A DNA stretch of 64,000 nucleotides, from contig OX485803.1 of the NCBI GenBank assembly GCA_950295325.1, forward strand, positions 39,323,554 through 39,387,553. Direction: 5' to 3'. Source of the DNA: Polytrichum commune. Taxonomy: Eukaryota > Streptophyta > Polytrichopsida > Polytrichales > Polytrichaceae. The position numbers were made by a program, and so were the translations under genes. The notes under the pieces are model-generated. The model did no database searches, had not been told where the DNA came from, and saw only the letters and a program-made list of their open reading frames with translations. Below, piece by piece: positions 12,151-24,891 of this stretch (positions within the stretch are counted from its first letter, which is position 1; the number at the start of each line of letters is the position of its first letter).

Positions 12151-12514
12151 GCCCAGCCCGGGTTAATTAAATCCCATCTGTGTTCGGATGGGCCCCACCC
12201 CTCCCACGCCTCCTTCAGTGCCCGGTCTTTTTGTCTGCATCTGCGTGAGAACTCTTCCCTGTTGGGAATCAATGTGACAATACCTAGTCACTTCAGCCAT
12301 TAAGCTCTTTTGACATGTGAAGGAACTTCATCAATTCACTTGGGAATAATGAAAGTGATGTCAACTTGAATTGTAGTATTTTTAACCAGGTATTGTCACA
12401 TTGGTTGCCAATGAGGAAGAGTTCCCACGCAGGTGCGGCCACAGAGACCATGCAACGAGGGAGGCGTGGGAGGGGTGGGGCCCAACCGAACATAGATGGG
12501 ATTTAGCCCAGGGC
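12151..12514. mobile_element. Foldback (long-arm) MULE-like element
   Basis: The arms are inverted copies of about 130-150 bp. The left arm includes ATCCCATCTGTGTTCGGATG, GGCCCCACCCCTCCCACG and GGGAATCAATGTGACAATAC. The right arm has the inverse of each. Flanks CGGTTTGTTG (12141-12150) and CGGTCTGTTG (12515-12524) form a 9-10 bp target duplication with one mismatch. The arms match the element at 43687-44278. It is non-coding. Confidence 0.7.
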
Positions 12515-12524
12515 CGGTCTGTTG

Positions 12525-14733
12525 CGGCCTAGACTACTTAATACCAAAAAATACATAAAAATAAAAATAAAAATGTAATTGGGAGTGAAGAAGTTGACAC
12601 TCCAAACATATATGGGATGTACACTCTAACCTCCCTAATATGACACTTGTGGCAGCCAAAGTGCTTGCGATATTAATGAGGTATGTAGTGTCAACATTGG
12701 TGTGTGATAATAGAGGATTAGTGTAGCATGTGACATTATGGAAAAACACAAAGTGCAAAATCGGAATGTTGAAATCAATGATTTCATACATGGGACATGG
12801 ATAGTCTCCCAAAGTTACATACATATGCAAAGCTCAAACTTTCTAGGATATGTTCGTTTAATATTTCATAACAATATGTACAAAATAACAAGAATAAGTA
12901 CAAGTACATAAAATATTTCTACATATATAACATGTAAATGGTCACTATCAACCTTTAGTAGTAGTTATATGAGCAGTGCACATTCTAGAAAATTTATCAC
13001 AACTACCCTTCACTTGCAACAACTCAAAACAAAACAAAACAAAACGCTTTAAGAACCTTCACCTATGGTGAAATCCAAACATTCATGAGCACCAACACGT
13101 GCTTCCACCAAGTGAATAGCCTTGCATTCCCTCTCATTCTAGATTGTTGTTGCATTAGACTCTTTATCTTGGTTAGAGTGCCCATCATTGCTTGCAACAT
13201 GACATTCAATTGCAATGTGATCACTGCTCTATAGCAGTAAACAATCTCTATTGTTGAAGATTAAGCTTCTATGATGTTTTTGTCAACCATATTAAGATAA
13301 TTTGAAGTACGAAGTCTCTCAATGAGCCTACCATCTTGTGTATTGCTTAATTGAAACATGCTATCAACTTCTCCAACTCTAAATTTATCCATCTATTTGT
13401 GATTTTATTCCCTCATAAAGATTTACAAATGTTTGCATTCCATTCCCGAGATATGATTCAAAATTTGTTAATACAATTTCTAGACACCAATTTTAGCTAA
13501 TTATTTGATTTATAGTGTAAGAAGGGTAATGCTTGATCAATTAAGATGAATTTCCTCACAAAAACAGACCATTTGGGTGGAACGAAGTGTACAATCATGT
13601 GACAAGCCCTATCACCAATTTTGGACTCACAATTTTGAAATCTTTAAAAATTAAGAAGAAAAATGCATAAATTGTGCCATGAGAAGAGCCACCCTCAAAC
13701 ATACTCACATCTTCTCGTTTGTGTAAAGTAAAGCTGCCAATTTGTTTCATCACTAATGAAGCCCTTGGAGGTTAGTACTTGATGCACACCTTGAAGATAG
13801 AGATGAATTGAAGAAGTACAACTTCCACTCAACAACATTAACATGAGCTACCTAGCATTATTCATAACCTTGGAATATGTCAATTATATGATGTGGCCTC
13901 CTGAACAAAGTAAGAATATTTGTTTACTATTCATACATTCATGTTGAATTTTGGAAATTTGGTTGGAGTTATGCTCCGAAACCTATGTGCAAGAATTCTT
14001 GTTCATTCTCAAGACTATTCACATAGAACATTGTTCATCCCAATATTATTTTATAAAAATAATATTTCATAACAACACTATCATTGAAAATACCGATATT
14101 ATTCACAATATTCTTGTTATTCAAATTAGCACTATTCATTAAACGTATCGGTGTTAGTTTCTTCTTATTTTCTAAGGTAAGATAGTGGAGTCCCATGTTA
14201 GATGCTAAATATAGGATGAAACACAATTATGTAGCTGAATAATATCATGCATAGATAATTATCCAAACCCTTGGTTAGAAAACAAATCCACCAAAACGAA
14301 ATGCACTTAGTTTGCAATCCTTGATTCCAATACATGAATTATGGATCATCACCGGCTGCAAGGAAGAGGCTTAGTAAGTTGAATGATGAATGTCTAAGCT
14401 TAAGAGAAGAAATTTTGGGGACCCAATAAAGCAATTGAATATTACAATACAAAGTGAGAGAAGATGAGAGAGCAATGATTGGTAAAACTCCACGAGCGAG
14501 AGATCACAAGAGTAGGAGGTCACTTCTCTTTTATTAACTTTCTACTTGAGTACATATAGAAGGTTTGTACTTTGGAGGTAACATGCCTCATTGGTAACTG
14601 CAGTTCCAAGATAACATTCTATGATGACGAAGTTGGGTCTACTGACACTCAATCGCCGTCGATAGTGGTGTCATGAACTTCTAAACCTTCATGTCATTAC
14701 GTCGATATATACTTTTCAAACAAGTAACACTTA
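12525..14733. other. No gene; AT-rich spacer
   Basis: The only recognisable item is the pogo-related patch at 12640-12800. A 98-codon minus-strand ORF over that patch is the antisense shadow of the repeat. AAAAC repeats occur at 13025-13045. No RNA gene was seen. Confidence 0.4.
12640..12800 (+). repeat. Patch shared with the pogo-like fragment at 53505-53660
   Basis: The order ACTTGTGGCAGCCAAAGTGC, GTGTGATAATAGAGGATTAG, TGTAGCATGTGACATTATGG and AACACAAAGT is repeated with substitutions at 53505-53660, where it follows the start of a pogo-like ORF. It is therefore probably a decayed internal part of the same element family. No inverted repeat end was found nearby. Confidence 0.45.
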
Positions 14734-15155
14734 GGGGGGTTTCCATGGAGGCCGCTCACCCATCATATTTCAGTGTGAATAAGGACAAACCTGCCCAAAT
14801 GTAGAGGGAATATGGTAGGGTAGGGGTTGTATGTGCCAACTAGCTACTCCCATCTTCTCAAATTTGGGCCCACCTACTAACCTCGTCCTCTCGGTTATTA
14901 ATGATGGAGTTCTAGACCAACATCGATTTTTTGGAATCTTCAACTAGTTTTAATCCTTCGGTGACTGACACTTATAGATTAAACATTCTTTAGTGAGCAC
15001 ATGGAAGTCTAGTGGCACGTGTCCACGGCCCTCCCCATTCTAGCCGACCGCTAGAATGTGGTTGGATGGCGGCTTATGAATACTACATGAGAACAACTCG
15101 GACCCACTATTATCTAGAATCTAGTGGACGAGTGGTCTACATGGGAAACTCACCC
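14734..15155 (+). mobile_element. Tourist/Harbinger-like MITE, family A, copy 2, with TTA duplication
   Basis: The element is flanked by TTA at 14731-14733 and 15156-15158. The left end reads GGGGGGTTTCCATGGAGGCC and the right end GGTCTACATGGGAAACTCACCC. Internal sequence (AATGTAGAGGGAATATGGTA, CATTCTAGCCGACCGCTAGA) is colinear with copy 1 outside its nested insertion. It is non-coding. Confidence 0.8.
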
Positions 15156-15894
15156 TTAGAACATTAGATTACTACGCACACAAGGATAAATCCTGATACA
15201 TTATTGCAACTACTAAAGACTGAATCCTTCTAATTTTGAACAAGCATCAACTAATTCTAGTTCTGAAGATGAATGAAAAAATGAAAGCTACAATTTTTTT
15301 ATCATGTAACCCTAGCAGAGGGAGAGAAAAAAGTATTCCCCATAGTCAAAAAATAGATAAGGAGTTTGAAGCAACAAACCTAGTTATAGCAGTGGCCATG
15401 GGACACCATCATCTATGTTGCTTGTTGAAATTGAATGTGAGCAATTGAGGCGTGTTTCTTTGATGGAATACGTGAGCTTATGGTGCGGCCTCCGCAATCT
15501 AAGTCTTCAAGCTCAAAGTCTTTGCTCTCCGCTTTCTAAATGTTCCCCCCTACAACCTAAACGCTAACCCACCTAACACCTTAACCGTGAGGTTAAATTG
15601 TTGAAAAAAAAACATTAAATAAAGGTAAAAGGTTAGGTAATTCTACTTGTGTTTCCTTTGTGATATATGGGAGGGAAATATGACAACACGGAGGGAGATT
15701 TGAAATAAGAATATCAATTTCCTAGGGTTACATGATATAAGAGAAGGGGTGATAGTATGGAGGTTAGGGTGTACCTAAGGTACATGGGTCCTAAATGGTC
15801 ACTTTTATTGGCTTCTCCTAGGGTACAAAACACTAGATGAGCACGAGATAGTTAGCAAATCCAAATTGAGGTTGTAGCCACTTTCCTCATAACC
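15156..15894. other. No gene seen; non-coding spacer
   Basis: One 70-codon ORF at 15236-15448 has no domain, no splice partner and ordinary spacer composition. Nothing else is supported. Confidence 0.4.
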
Positions 15895-16375
15895 TTTGGA
15901 GTTCATATGAATGTCTTATATTTTTATGAAAACGAAGATTTTTGTGATCATTCTTGATCTTCAAAAACAACAAAGAGTTGAATGTTCACTCATCATCCAC
16001 ACTAACCCACATTTGGACATAAGCAATCTCAACAACTTGCATGAACTTGGAGTGCTTCGATGGGATAAGGGCATTGCTAGAAAGCTTACACCAAAGCCGG
16101 GACATCGGGTTCTTGATCATGGGTAAAGGCATGGCAACTTGAGCATTCAATATTACGATGATTTTGAAAAAGGACCTTTGGAGCTTAAAATTGTAGATAT
16201 CAAGGGGTGGAGGCACCCACTTTTCAACATTCTCAATCTTAGTGTCCATAGGTAACCACAACTTCTTTGTTGTCCCATAGATTGTCCTCAATGTTGCAGC
16301 ATGCCTAGGGTCTGCAGCCTCAAATGTACCGGTCAACCAACGTTGGGGGTAGCTTATTCCAAGGTTACACATCAC
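15895..16375 (-). pseudogene. hAT transposase remnant with in-frame TGA
   Basis: The frame contains LSSNALIPSKHSKFMQVVEI followed by AYVQMWVSVDDE, then TGA at 15986-15988, then TFNSLLFLKIK in the same frame. hAT-like plant proteins have SVEDERTFS..FMKSKLRNRL here, so the TGA replaces the conserved Arg (CGA to TGA fits a C-to-T change at a CpG). The upstream part, to about 16620 on the minus strand, is open only in short pieces. This fragment covers the region before and at the start of the C-terminal dimerisation domain. The hAT subtype is not resolved. Confidence 0.6.
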
Positions 16376-17699
16376 CTCTTGGTGTGGGAAACACTTCTAT
16401 AACTCATCTACAAAGTGTTTTGCTGCACCTTACCAAGGATTATCTCATGGTCCATCTTGTTTACATCTCTCCACTGTCATGGGAAGGCTACAAATCTCAT
16501 CGCAACCATGTGGAAGACACTTGCAATCTTGAAAACCATGTGTTCCTCCTCACGATTGTAGCAAAGCAACCAATTTTTGCTCAATCATCATGGATGTGTC
16601 ATTTGCCAAGATCTACATACAATCAATAGAGATCAGCTTGACATTTTTAATTTTTTTAATTTTCTACAAAAATGAAATTGACAATGTAACATATTGGATT
16701 ATGTGCAAACTTGATGGAAAGAAATTCACAAAGTGCAACATTGGCATTGAGCAAGGAAGGGTGAGCATATTATGCTAGTCTAGGAGCATGAAAACGGTTT
16801 TCTTTTGGTATAGATTCCTTAGGCGCGTCCATTGCCATCGTCGTCACCAAGGATTTGTATTCTTCAAGTACCCTCTTTGCAGGCCCCAACATATATATCC
16901 AAAGGGTTTTAACCCTCTTTTAGTGAGGGGGGGATCACTTGGTTGTATTTGGTGGAAACACATGAGAACACAAGGTGTTTTTAGGGGGTCATTGTATTGG
17001 AGAAGGTAAATATTATGGACCATATTATTATGTAACTTTCTAACATTCATTATTTTTGAGGACCCTATGGGAAGGTTAACTTGGTATTTATTCTTCTTTG
17101 TATTGGCATATAATAGTTATAAATTATATTCTTTGTTGATGTCATGTAAAATCCAACACTTGCGCATACAAAGTCATTATTCACACATCAACACAACATG
17201 CACAACATTTAGCTTCCTAGTTTGCACTCTACTCATTCAAAACATACACACATGGAAATGGTGATAAAATGCTCGTGCTCAAAGATACATGCAAATGCTT
17301 TCAAAATCTATGTTTAAATTTACAATTGCATTCATACATGGAGCATTAAAACACAACCAACCAACACCAATTACAAATTTTGTTTAGGCTTCACACATTC
17401 ATATATGAAGCATTTTGTGTCATTGTTCAAGTTCAAGTGGTTAAAACCACTCAATACACAACATCCATCTTTTTGTGCTCAAGATAGAAAGTCTAAACCC
17501 TAATTCTAACCTCAACACTACAAACTATACAATATGCCAAAACCATTGCCACAACCTCTACCCAAAATCCTACACAAAAAATCATTAATTAACATTTCCT
17601 CATACAATATAATTTTGCGGTTCACCTCCACATCATAATAAGGATCACATAGACATCCTAAGGACCTTCAACTCCATGACATTCTACTCAATGAATGGT
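16376..17699. other. No clear gene; possible decayed extension of the hAT remnant
   Basis: Plus-strand ORFs of 60-100 codons (16324-16629, 16788-17009) overlap the antisense of the hAT remnant or show no domain. From 17060 to 17690 the sequence is AT-rich with no feature I can support. Confidence 0.35.
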
Positions 17700-18375
17700 T
17701 AGATTGGGTTTTGGGTTCTTTTTTGGATGACAAAATTGAAAATGATCCCTGTAGTAAGTACAACAAACCTTATACCAAAGGACTTGACTTCCTTCCATCC
17801 ATGATACCTGACTACATCAAATAATTTTTCTCATCAGCCCAAGTTTCATTCAATACACTTAGTATTTGAATGCCTTTCGCCACTAGTGCTTGATGGTCAG
17901 ATGCAGTCAACATAATAGACCTCCCTTTAGAAGCTTGTGATCGGAGATGATCACTAAACTAGATTAATAATTAATTAATTAATTAAAAAACCAATTTTGA
18001 ATATGTACAGACATGAGGTGATTTTGTTTATAATTATTTTTGGCAAAGATATTGTGGATCGTGTTTTGGGAATGATCTCTAGTTGTGGATCCAAACTCTT
18101 TACAACTATCCACACAATGCATATTTACTACACCCACAAAATTATGATCCAAAGACCTCAAGTGTCATTGGTGATCCTCCAAGGTTATTAGTTTCACATA
18201 TTTCCTAAGTTTCTCTTTGGCTAGGATGTACCTAGACATAACTTCAGCACTCACCAATGTGGATTTTGGATCAAATGCCACATGGTATATGCTCTCACCA
18301 CTAACTCTAGAACAAGTAGGTGGGGGCTTTGGTTGGTTAGGGTCATCAAGGGGGGGTAAGATCATGGGTGTCAAC
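17700..18375 (-). pseudogene. Decayed protein-coding stretch, family not recognised
   Basis: Three open segments follow one another on the minus strand. The first (18165-18374) has a Pro-rich start and then VMSRYILAKEKLRKYVKLIT. The second (17979-18161) includes FVGVVNMHCVDSCKEFGS and ends IQNWFFN. The third, about 17800-17930, includes MLTASDHQALVAKGIQILSV and NETWADEKNYLM before TAG. Residue composition looks protein-like and all run in the same direction, but frames change between them and stops intervene. I do not recognise the family. A transposon ORF is the most likely source given the setting. Confidence 0.3.
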
Positions 18376-21300
18376 CTCCTTTGCTAATGCACATTAGAGT
18401 TTGTGGGGAGTCAGAATCAAAATCTATGTCAACCACACGCATGTGCTTTTTGGATTCAAGGTTGTGAGCAACTAGGGCATAACATCTGAAGAAACTTTGA
18501 CGAGCTTGTCATTCTTGCAATTAATCATGCATTTACTTTTAGTATCAAAGAATTGAAAGGGCCAATTTGCAAGGCAAATACCTTCAAGAATGTAGAAGGT
18601 AGAGTTTTAGATTGCTCGTAGTCAATAGAAATATAAAGGAAAAAACATGACAAAGAATAAGGTTAGAACAAGGCTACCATGCTAGTCCGAAGAGGGATAC
18701 GAGTTATCCCAGTTTGTTTGTGTGAACCAATGAAGAGAATAAAATCAATAAAAGGCAAAGCAAGGAGAGCATGAGACCATCTCACTCCAAGCATTGTTCA
18801 TATGCCTTTGTATAGGTGTCTATGCTTGTACAATCTTATCTCCTATTGATTCCTATAAAGGCATGGTATGAGTTTGACATATGTGTCACCTTTAACACAC
18901 ACGCAAGGTCTAATATGTCATGGACTAGCATTAGAATCAACAAGTGAGAATAATTTCAACTTCAGGAACATTGCAAACCTAGTTTTTGACCAACGACCTC
19001 ACTAGAACTAAGTACCTCAAGTTAATCACACAAACACCTCCTACTTGCATCGCCCCTTCCTTTGTGTCGACAATGCTTCCTATAAAATGTGTGAAACCAT
19101 CACAAAAAAAATCAAAACTATAAATCCTACCCTATCCACTAAGTGAGCAAAACACTGAAATCAAGAAAACTTGGGATGGGCACACTTGAGGACCGCAACT
19201 ATGCACCTACTGTACAACCTTCAACAATCAACCATCAACATTTGTCAAGTATGCACGAAGGTAAGAGTTTGCACAACCATGAAGAGTTTGAAGAGCTCCC
19301 ACAAACCCTAATTGGGAACTTAGAAAGCCAAATATAATGCCCAAACCCATCGGGACCCCTTCTTGCATCTAACTTAACAAATTACATCTAGCTATCAAGA
19401 TACATCCATGATATGTCATCCAATGGTGCTCACCCATAGTGTGGGGCCCTAATATATATTTTTTCAATTCCCCTTACTACTGAACCTTATGGTATGTTAG
19501 TTTTAATTTTTTTTCTTCACATGATCCATTTGTAAACATCCTAATTTATTTATACCATGAAGTTCAATATACAACTTCATCTTTGTCACAAGTACATGTT
19601 TTATAATTTGTAGGTCGCAACTTTGAAGTGGACCCTATATTTGTTCTCACATAGTTTCTAAATTACAGGAGTGACCACCCCCCCTCCCCCAGGAACACTC
19701 CTAAGTAGCTTGTTCCCTTTTGATCCCAAACAAGTTGCAAGCTTTTTGGAACTCTAGGGTGTGCTTGTGGGAGGAGCTGAAGTATGAATACAAAGCTATC
19801 AAAAGGTCTTCAACATGTCTCATTACCTCAAACTGAGAGAAGGTCTACACTACAAGGTTAGTGTGGTGTGTCATGCAATGGACACACACGATTTTACACC
19901 TTGAAAGTAGAAACTCCATATGCCTTGAATGTTATAAACCCTTCCATAATATTTTGGTCAAACATACCATCATAATCACATATAGCACTCACTATGAAAG
20001 TTGTAAGATTATATGTTGTCCCACCCTCAACAACTTTCCCCAAGGTAAGGGAGCAGTGGGATGCGCTTCGAGTCTCTCACTATGTACAAGGTATGCACCC
20101 ATTGACATTGATCCATGATTTGGCAGTCTACCAAAGTTAGCTCATCACAAGACAAACTAAAAAAATGCACTTTACATGACCTCCTTGGTTTTGTTCAACA
20201 CCACACGCTCTATGGCCTTTGCCATCTCCCACCTATTATTATCACATTAGTAATGGTGTGAATTATTCTTCAATTCAAGGTTCTAAACAACACATACATT
20301 TCCTCATAGTTTGTGATTATTCTACCTCGTATCGGCAAGTGCAGAAGGGTGGCAAATTGTATCTACTTCTTCATCCTATATCTAACCGTGGACTCCCCCA
20401 CTTGGACTCGGATGCTATCTGTGGGAATGGCAACAAACGATCTCTCAATTTGGTCATTGGTAGAGTTATGATTCATGTATTTCTTCTCAATTGCTACCCT
20501 CTGACCTAGTCTTTTGGTTGTCTTCCTCCTCTAGTGATTTCACAAGTTGTATGTCTTGGCCACTAATGCTATTGACTTGCCACGGATCTTAGAACATACT
20601 TTGCAAATCACTTTGTTTACATCCTCTTCAATGTAGGTAGGCTCTTCCCTAGAAGAAAGAGATAAAGCAAAGGAGTTGGCATTGATGACTTGTTTTTATC
20701 ATAAAACTTATTTATGGGGATATTCTCATAAAGAGGATTTGTTGGTTGCTCACTACATCAAAAATTCATGGAAGGGAAAACAATATCTGAGGAGACACTT
20801 GGCTTGTGCTAGGAGTGTTTGCATCTAGTTTAGAGAAGAATCTATGAAATTTAAAACCTTTGGGAAAGGCTAGAGTCAAAGCCATGGCTATGGCCACGAG
20901 AATGCGACATTACACAACAAACATAACTAATCTACACACAAACACAAGCTAGGAATCTGGAAATAGCAACAACACAAGAAAAGACAAGCAAGGTTATGGA
21001 GCTCACAAGGAAATGGCCAGCAAGGCATGTGGCTACACTTGGAACACACCAACAAGAGTTCCCACACCCCAAGCACCACAAGAACAAGGGTTTGAACAAT
21101 CAACAAATCACACAAGCAACTGTAAGGGTATTTATGTGTAGAAAAAAAGCTTAAAAACACAAAAAAATCAAGAAATTTGCAAGAGTTCAGAAAAAATATA
21201 GGATAAGAGCACCCAAGAGCAAAAATGCATCCAAGTGTGGCTACTACGAATACACATGTGATTTAGCACATTAGATACATACTTGAGGCCCAAAAAACAT

Positions 21301-22814
21301 GGCTAGTAGCACGTACTTTCTTTGGAAATGGTTACAACACATAGAAGAAAATGAAATGGTTGACACCAAGCAATGACAAACGCCACCACCTACAAAGAAA
21401 AAGGTGGGACCATGAGAAACCAAATGTTAAGAAGCAAAGAACAAAATAACAAGAACAAGAACAAGAACAAACTTTCAAGAAACAAATATAAAGTTGATAA
21501 CAAAACACGAAGATTGAAGACTTGCCTTCAATTTCCAACAATGAGTGATGTTGTGATGGCATTGGATCTCAATAGATCTAAACCATTAAGGACCAAGTAT
21601 AGTGCCATTGGATTGGACACTAGTAGCAACCAAAACGTGGCACCAACAACAACCAATATGTGTTTGAGGATGAACGGCTATGGCCAGCATGCAAATGGGT
21701 TGGCCATGGCAGGAGTTGCATTGGTAAGCAATAAAGGGGATGGAGGGCTTGCCATGTAGCAAAAAACCTTTGTGTAGCTGGAAATTAAAACATTGAGTGG
21801 GAGGGTGTTCCATCCTAGTTGTTGTAGGTGAGGTATGAGAATGTTATACTTGGTATGTTTTTGAGCAATGGCATTAGATGAGAACCAACCTTCAATGAGT
21901 TGAACAGTAAGGTGGGGGATGGGGAGAATGGGGGTGCATCCAAAGGAGATTTTCCTTTTAAGAAATGATATTTGGCCAAAGGCGAGTGAGGCATGTACAT
22001 TTGAGATGCTAACATGAGCATGGGAGGAGCCATGAAGGGAAAGTCTTTTGTGGTGGCTCGTTATTGTGAATGCTAGCGTGTGTTATAATGAAGTCCCTTG
22101 TTGAAGGTTTGCAAGGAACATTTTGATAATTGTGTGGACTGCTTTATTATGTTTGTTAGTCCGGAGATTATTGATAAGTTTGTCGGTGCAACATGAAAGA
22201 CGATGTAGAGAGTTATCCACCTCATGAAGACGGTAGAGGTTACAGATCCGCAAGTGGTTAGGGTTGAGGATTTCTTATTTACGAAAATTGCCCATGTATG
22301 TAGCATCCGTATTTGAATTCGATTGTTTGACTGATTTGGGCAGTGGATGTTTGGTGGTTATTCCCGAAAAGGTTGGACCAAGTCTTCTTTCAATTAGACC
22401 AAGAACATTAGCCTCTATCTCACAGAGGCTACCGCACTCTACCACTCTAAAGAATTAATTGGTTTGAAACCATCCTAATGTGCTTTCAGTCCCACTAGCC
22501 TTTTCGGACTCTTGGACATTAAAATCATCTCACTGCTGGTGAATATCGTCATTGTTCAACTATTTGACTACTCGGGGGGTGCACCTTTCATTAAAACCTA
22601 GAATCACGTGCGTTCACTGCATACTCTAAAAAAACCCCTATATACAAGTTATTTTTTGTGAAATGAAGTAATACACATACAATTGCAACAATAAATATAC
22701 AAGTGACAGTATGTATACACAAAAAAACATCCATTCATATATAGTCATTAACATAAGTATACAAATATACTTTTGAATAATAATCAACCCCTATAATATG
22801 TATAACAAAAAATC
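18376..22814. other. No gene supported; long spacer
   Basis: ORFs of 60-128 codons occur on both strands. The longest (21373-21759, plus) is Asn/Lys-rich from AAGAAC repeats and lacks a domain. A C-rich run lies at 19677-19691. I found no inverted-repeat element whose ends I could define. Confidence 0.35.
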
Positions 22815-23030
22815 CTAGCTTTCATCAGCAAAGTCGTTGAAAACTTTTTCATCTCCCGGATGTAACTCATAAACATTTGATTCACCAATATATGTCATTG
22901 TAGCCAATGCAATTATTGTCTCTAAGTCTACCATCAAATGATCAGTAAGATCATATGTCCACTTGTTGTTAGCCCCTTTTTGATACCAACATAAACCAAT
23001 CTCCTTGTTACTTTGAGCTGAACGAATCAT
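22815..23030 (-). CDS. Hypothetical 71-residue ORF or last exon, unrecognised
   Basis: It begins with ATG and ends with TAG. The product has a coding-like composition, for example IGLCWYQKGANNKWTYDL and an acidic tail (PGDEKVFNDFADES). No signal peptide, membrane segment or known motif is visible. No TATA box or exon partner could be matched with confidence. It may be the terminal exon of a longer decayed gene or a chance ORF. Confidence 0.3.
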   Translation of the reverse strand: MIRSAQSNKEIGLCWYQKGANNKWTYDLTDHLMVDLETIIALATMTYIGESNVYELHPGDEKVFNDFADES

Positions 23031-24462
23031 TTCAAAACCCTAATACTACCTCTTTCCCCGATATTACCTTGACACCTTGTACATGGTTCATACTACCCTA
23101 TAAGGTTGCTAACTAAAATCGTTAATCCTAGTTAATCCTAATTTCATCCAATATGAAAACTTATGATATGTAGTATAGTAACAATACCATACAAGTACAA
23201 TTATTGTATACTTTTTAAAGGCCTTCCATATATGTACGTAACTATAAATTATAACATGTATACCATATATATACGTAATACGGCAAGGTCCAAATCAATA
23301 CCCCTCCTGTGCACTCACGTATACTTGTACATGTTTAGTACAGTGCACCCCCCGAGTTTGACTACATATGGGTAAGTAAGAGTGACATGGGAGATGGTGG
23401 CACCTACATGACCTTTCTTTACATGTCTTTTACAATTACGGATGGAACCATGATGCTGGATGGAAGTGGGGATATCAGCTGGCCTGTAAAAGAATTTGTG
23501 TCCAATGTGGTGAAATGAGACTACGGTAGCTTGATCTCCAGTGGAGCCTTGTTTAACAAATGACCATCACCATAGTGACCAATATCATTCAAACCTCTTC
23601 TAATAGTGACTGATAATAGCCATAGTTAGCCATAGTACTCAAGCTAGTGCAAACTACCCTACACCCAAAAATCCATTAATGAGACACCAATCTTTTTTTT
23701 TAATCACGCAAACTCGCCTCACACGTCTTGTATTGGGAGGACATAGGTGTAGATAATTAAGGGGTCCGAAATACGTAAGGCAAGTAAACATGAGTCCCAA
23801 GAATTAAATTCGATTTGGTGAATTGATACGCAAAGTAACCATGTCCTAAACAATTTGGCCATAAGCTTTAATGTGGGACTATGTTTACCCAAAACCCTTC
23901 ATAATATGGTCCACAACAAACAAAATTGGTTGATAGATATTACAGGGTGGCCTACATCTAGTTGGATGTAGCGTTATGGCTGGAGGCCCATGTCAGTATG
24001 TAGAGTGGGTAGCCACGTCACCCGGGTCCACAACCTGAGGCCCAAACCACACGGGAGGAACGGCAATGAGTTGGATGAATAGCATTGGTTCAAATGAGCA
24101 AGTGGTTGCCACATGAGAGGAAGTATGGGGAGTGGCAACAATGACTTTTTAGCTTCGGATTTTGCTTTGGATCTTGCTTCGGGATCTACTTGGCAATAAA
24201 GTAGAGTGACATTGCACAATAAATGTAGTTCGCAACTACCGGACACTAGTGCCCGGAAGTCCACAATATAAGGAGAAAAACGAGGAAAAGGACACTTTTT
24301 CTTGGGCAAGGTGCCATGTTGGAGGAAGTTCCTCTGCCTCTCGTGTGGCAAGGGCCTCAGGTTCCACCTACGTGGAATAGTCTAGTTGTCACTTCCTGGC
24401 TCCACGCCATTGCCAGCTAGCACCCACCCAAATCGGTTTGACAGGGTCTCATTGTTGTGCTA
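23031..24462. other. No gene seen; non-coding spacer
   Basis: A 125-codon minus-strand ORF at 23974-24351 has no recognisable domain and is Pro/Leu/Ser-rich. No RNA gene, tandem array or element end was resolved. Confidence 0.35.
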
Positions 24463-24891
24463 TAAGGTAGAAATACCATAACCCGTGAAAATAAGGTAAT
24501 TCGCATTGAAGATATGGGTTGGCAATCATGAGATAATTTTCCAAGATAAACGAGAAGGATTCATGAAGAATGCAAGTTGTTTCATTATTTTCTGCCCTAT
24601 ACAAAAAAAAAATGCCACAATTTTTCAAACTGGAAAGTTGTCCAAACCCCTACTTGTTCAATAGATTCTCCCTACCCCGAACACGGTAATCCACATTTCC
24701 GTACAGAACATCGCCTAAATCGGTTACCTCATGAGTACATCAACACTTGACTCCCATTGGCTACACTAAGTGTACACACATTGAAGTTGGCGCCAAGCCA
24801 TGATCGGTTTTAGAAATGACACTTCACCATTATGACGGTGGTCTAGTGCACAGCTAAAGGGTGGTTGACGGGTTATGGTATTTTTACCTTA
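24463..24891 (+). mobile_element. Family E MITE, copy 1
   Basis: The ends TAAGGTAGAAATACCATAAC and GGTTATGGTATTTTTACCTTA form terminal inverted repeats of about 20 bp. The body contains AATTCGCATTGAAGATATGG, ACAAGTTGTTTCATTATTTT-like sequence and AGTGTACACACATTGAAGT. It is colinear, in reverse, with 27003-27426. The target duplication is unclear. It is non-coding. Confidence 0.7.

Noticed and set aside
21373-21759. 128-codon Asn/Lys-rich ORF
   Set aside because: Composition reflects AAGAAC repeats, with no domain or splice partner.
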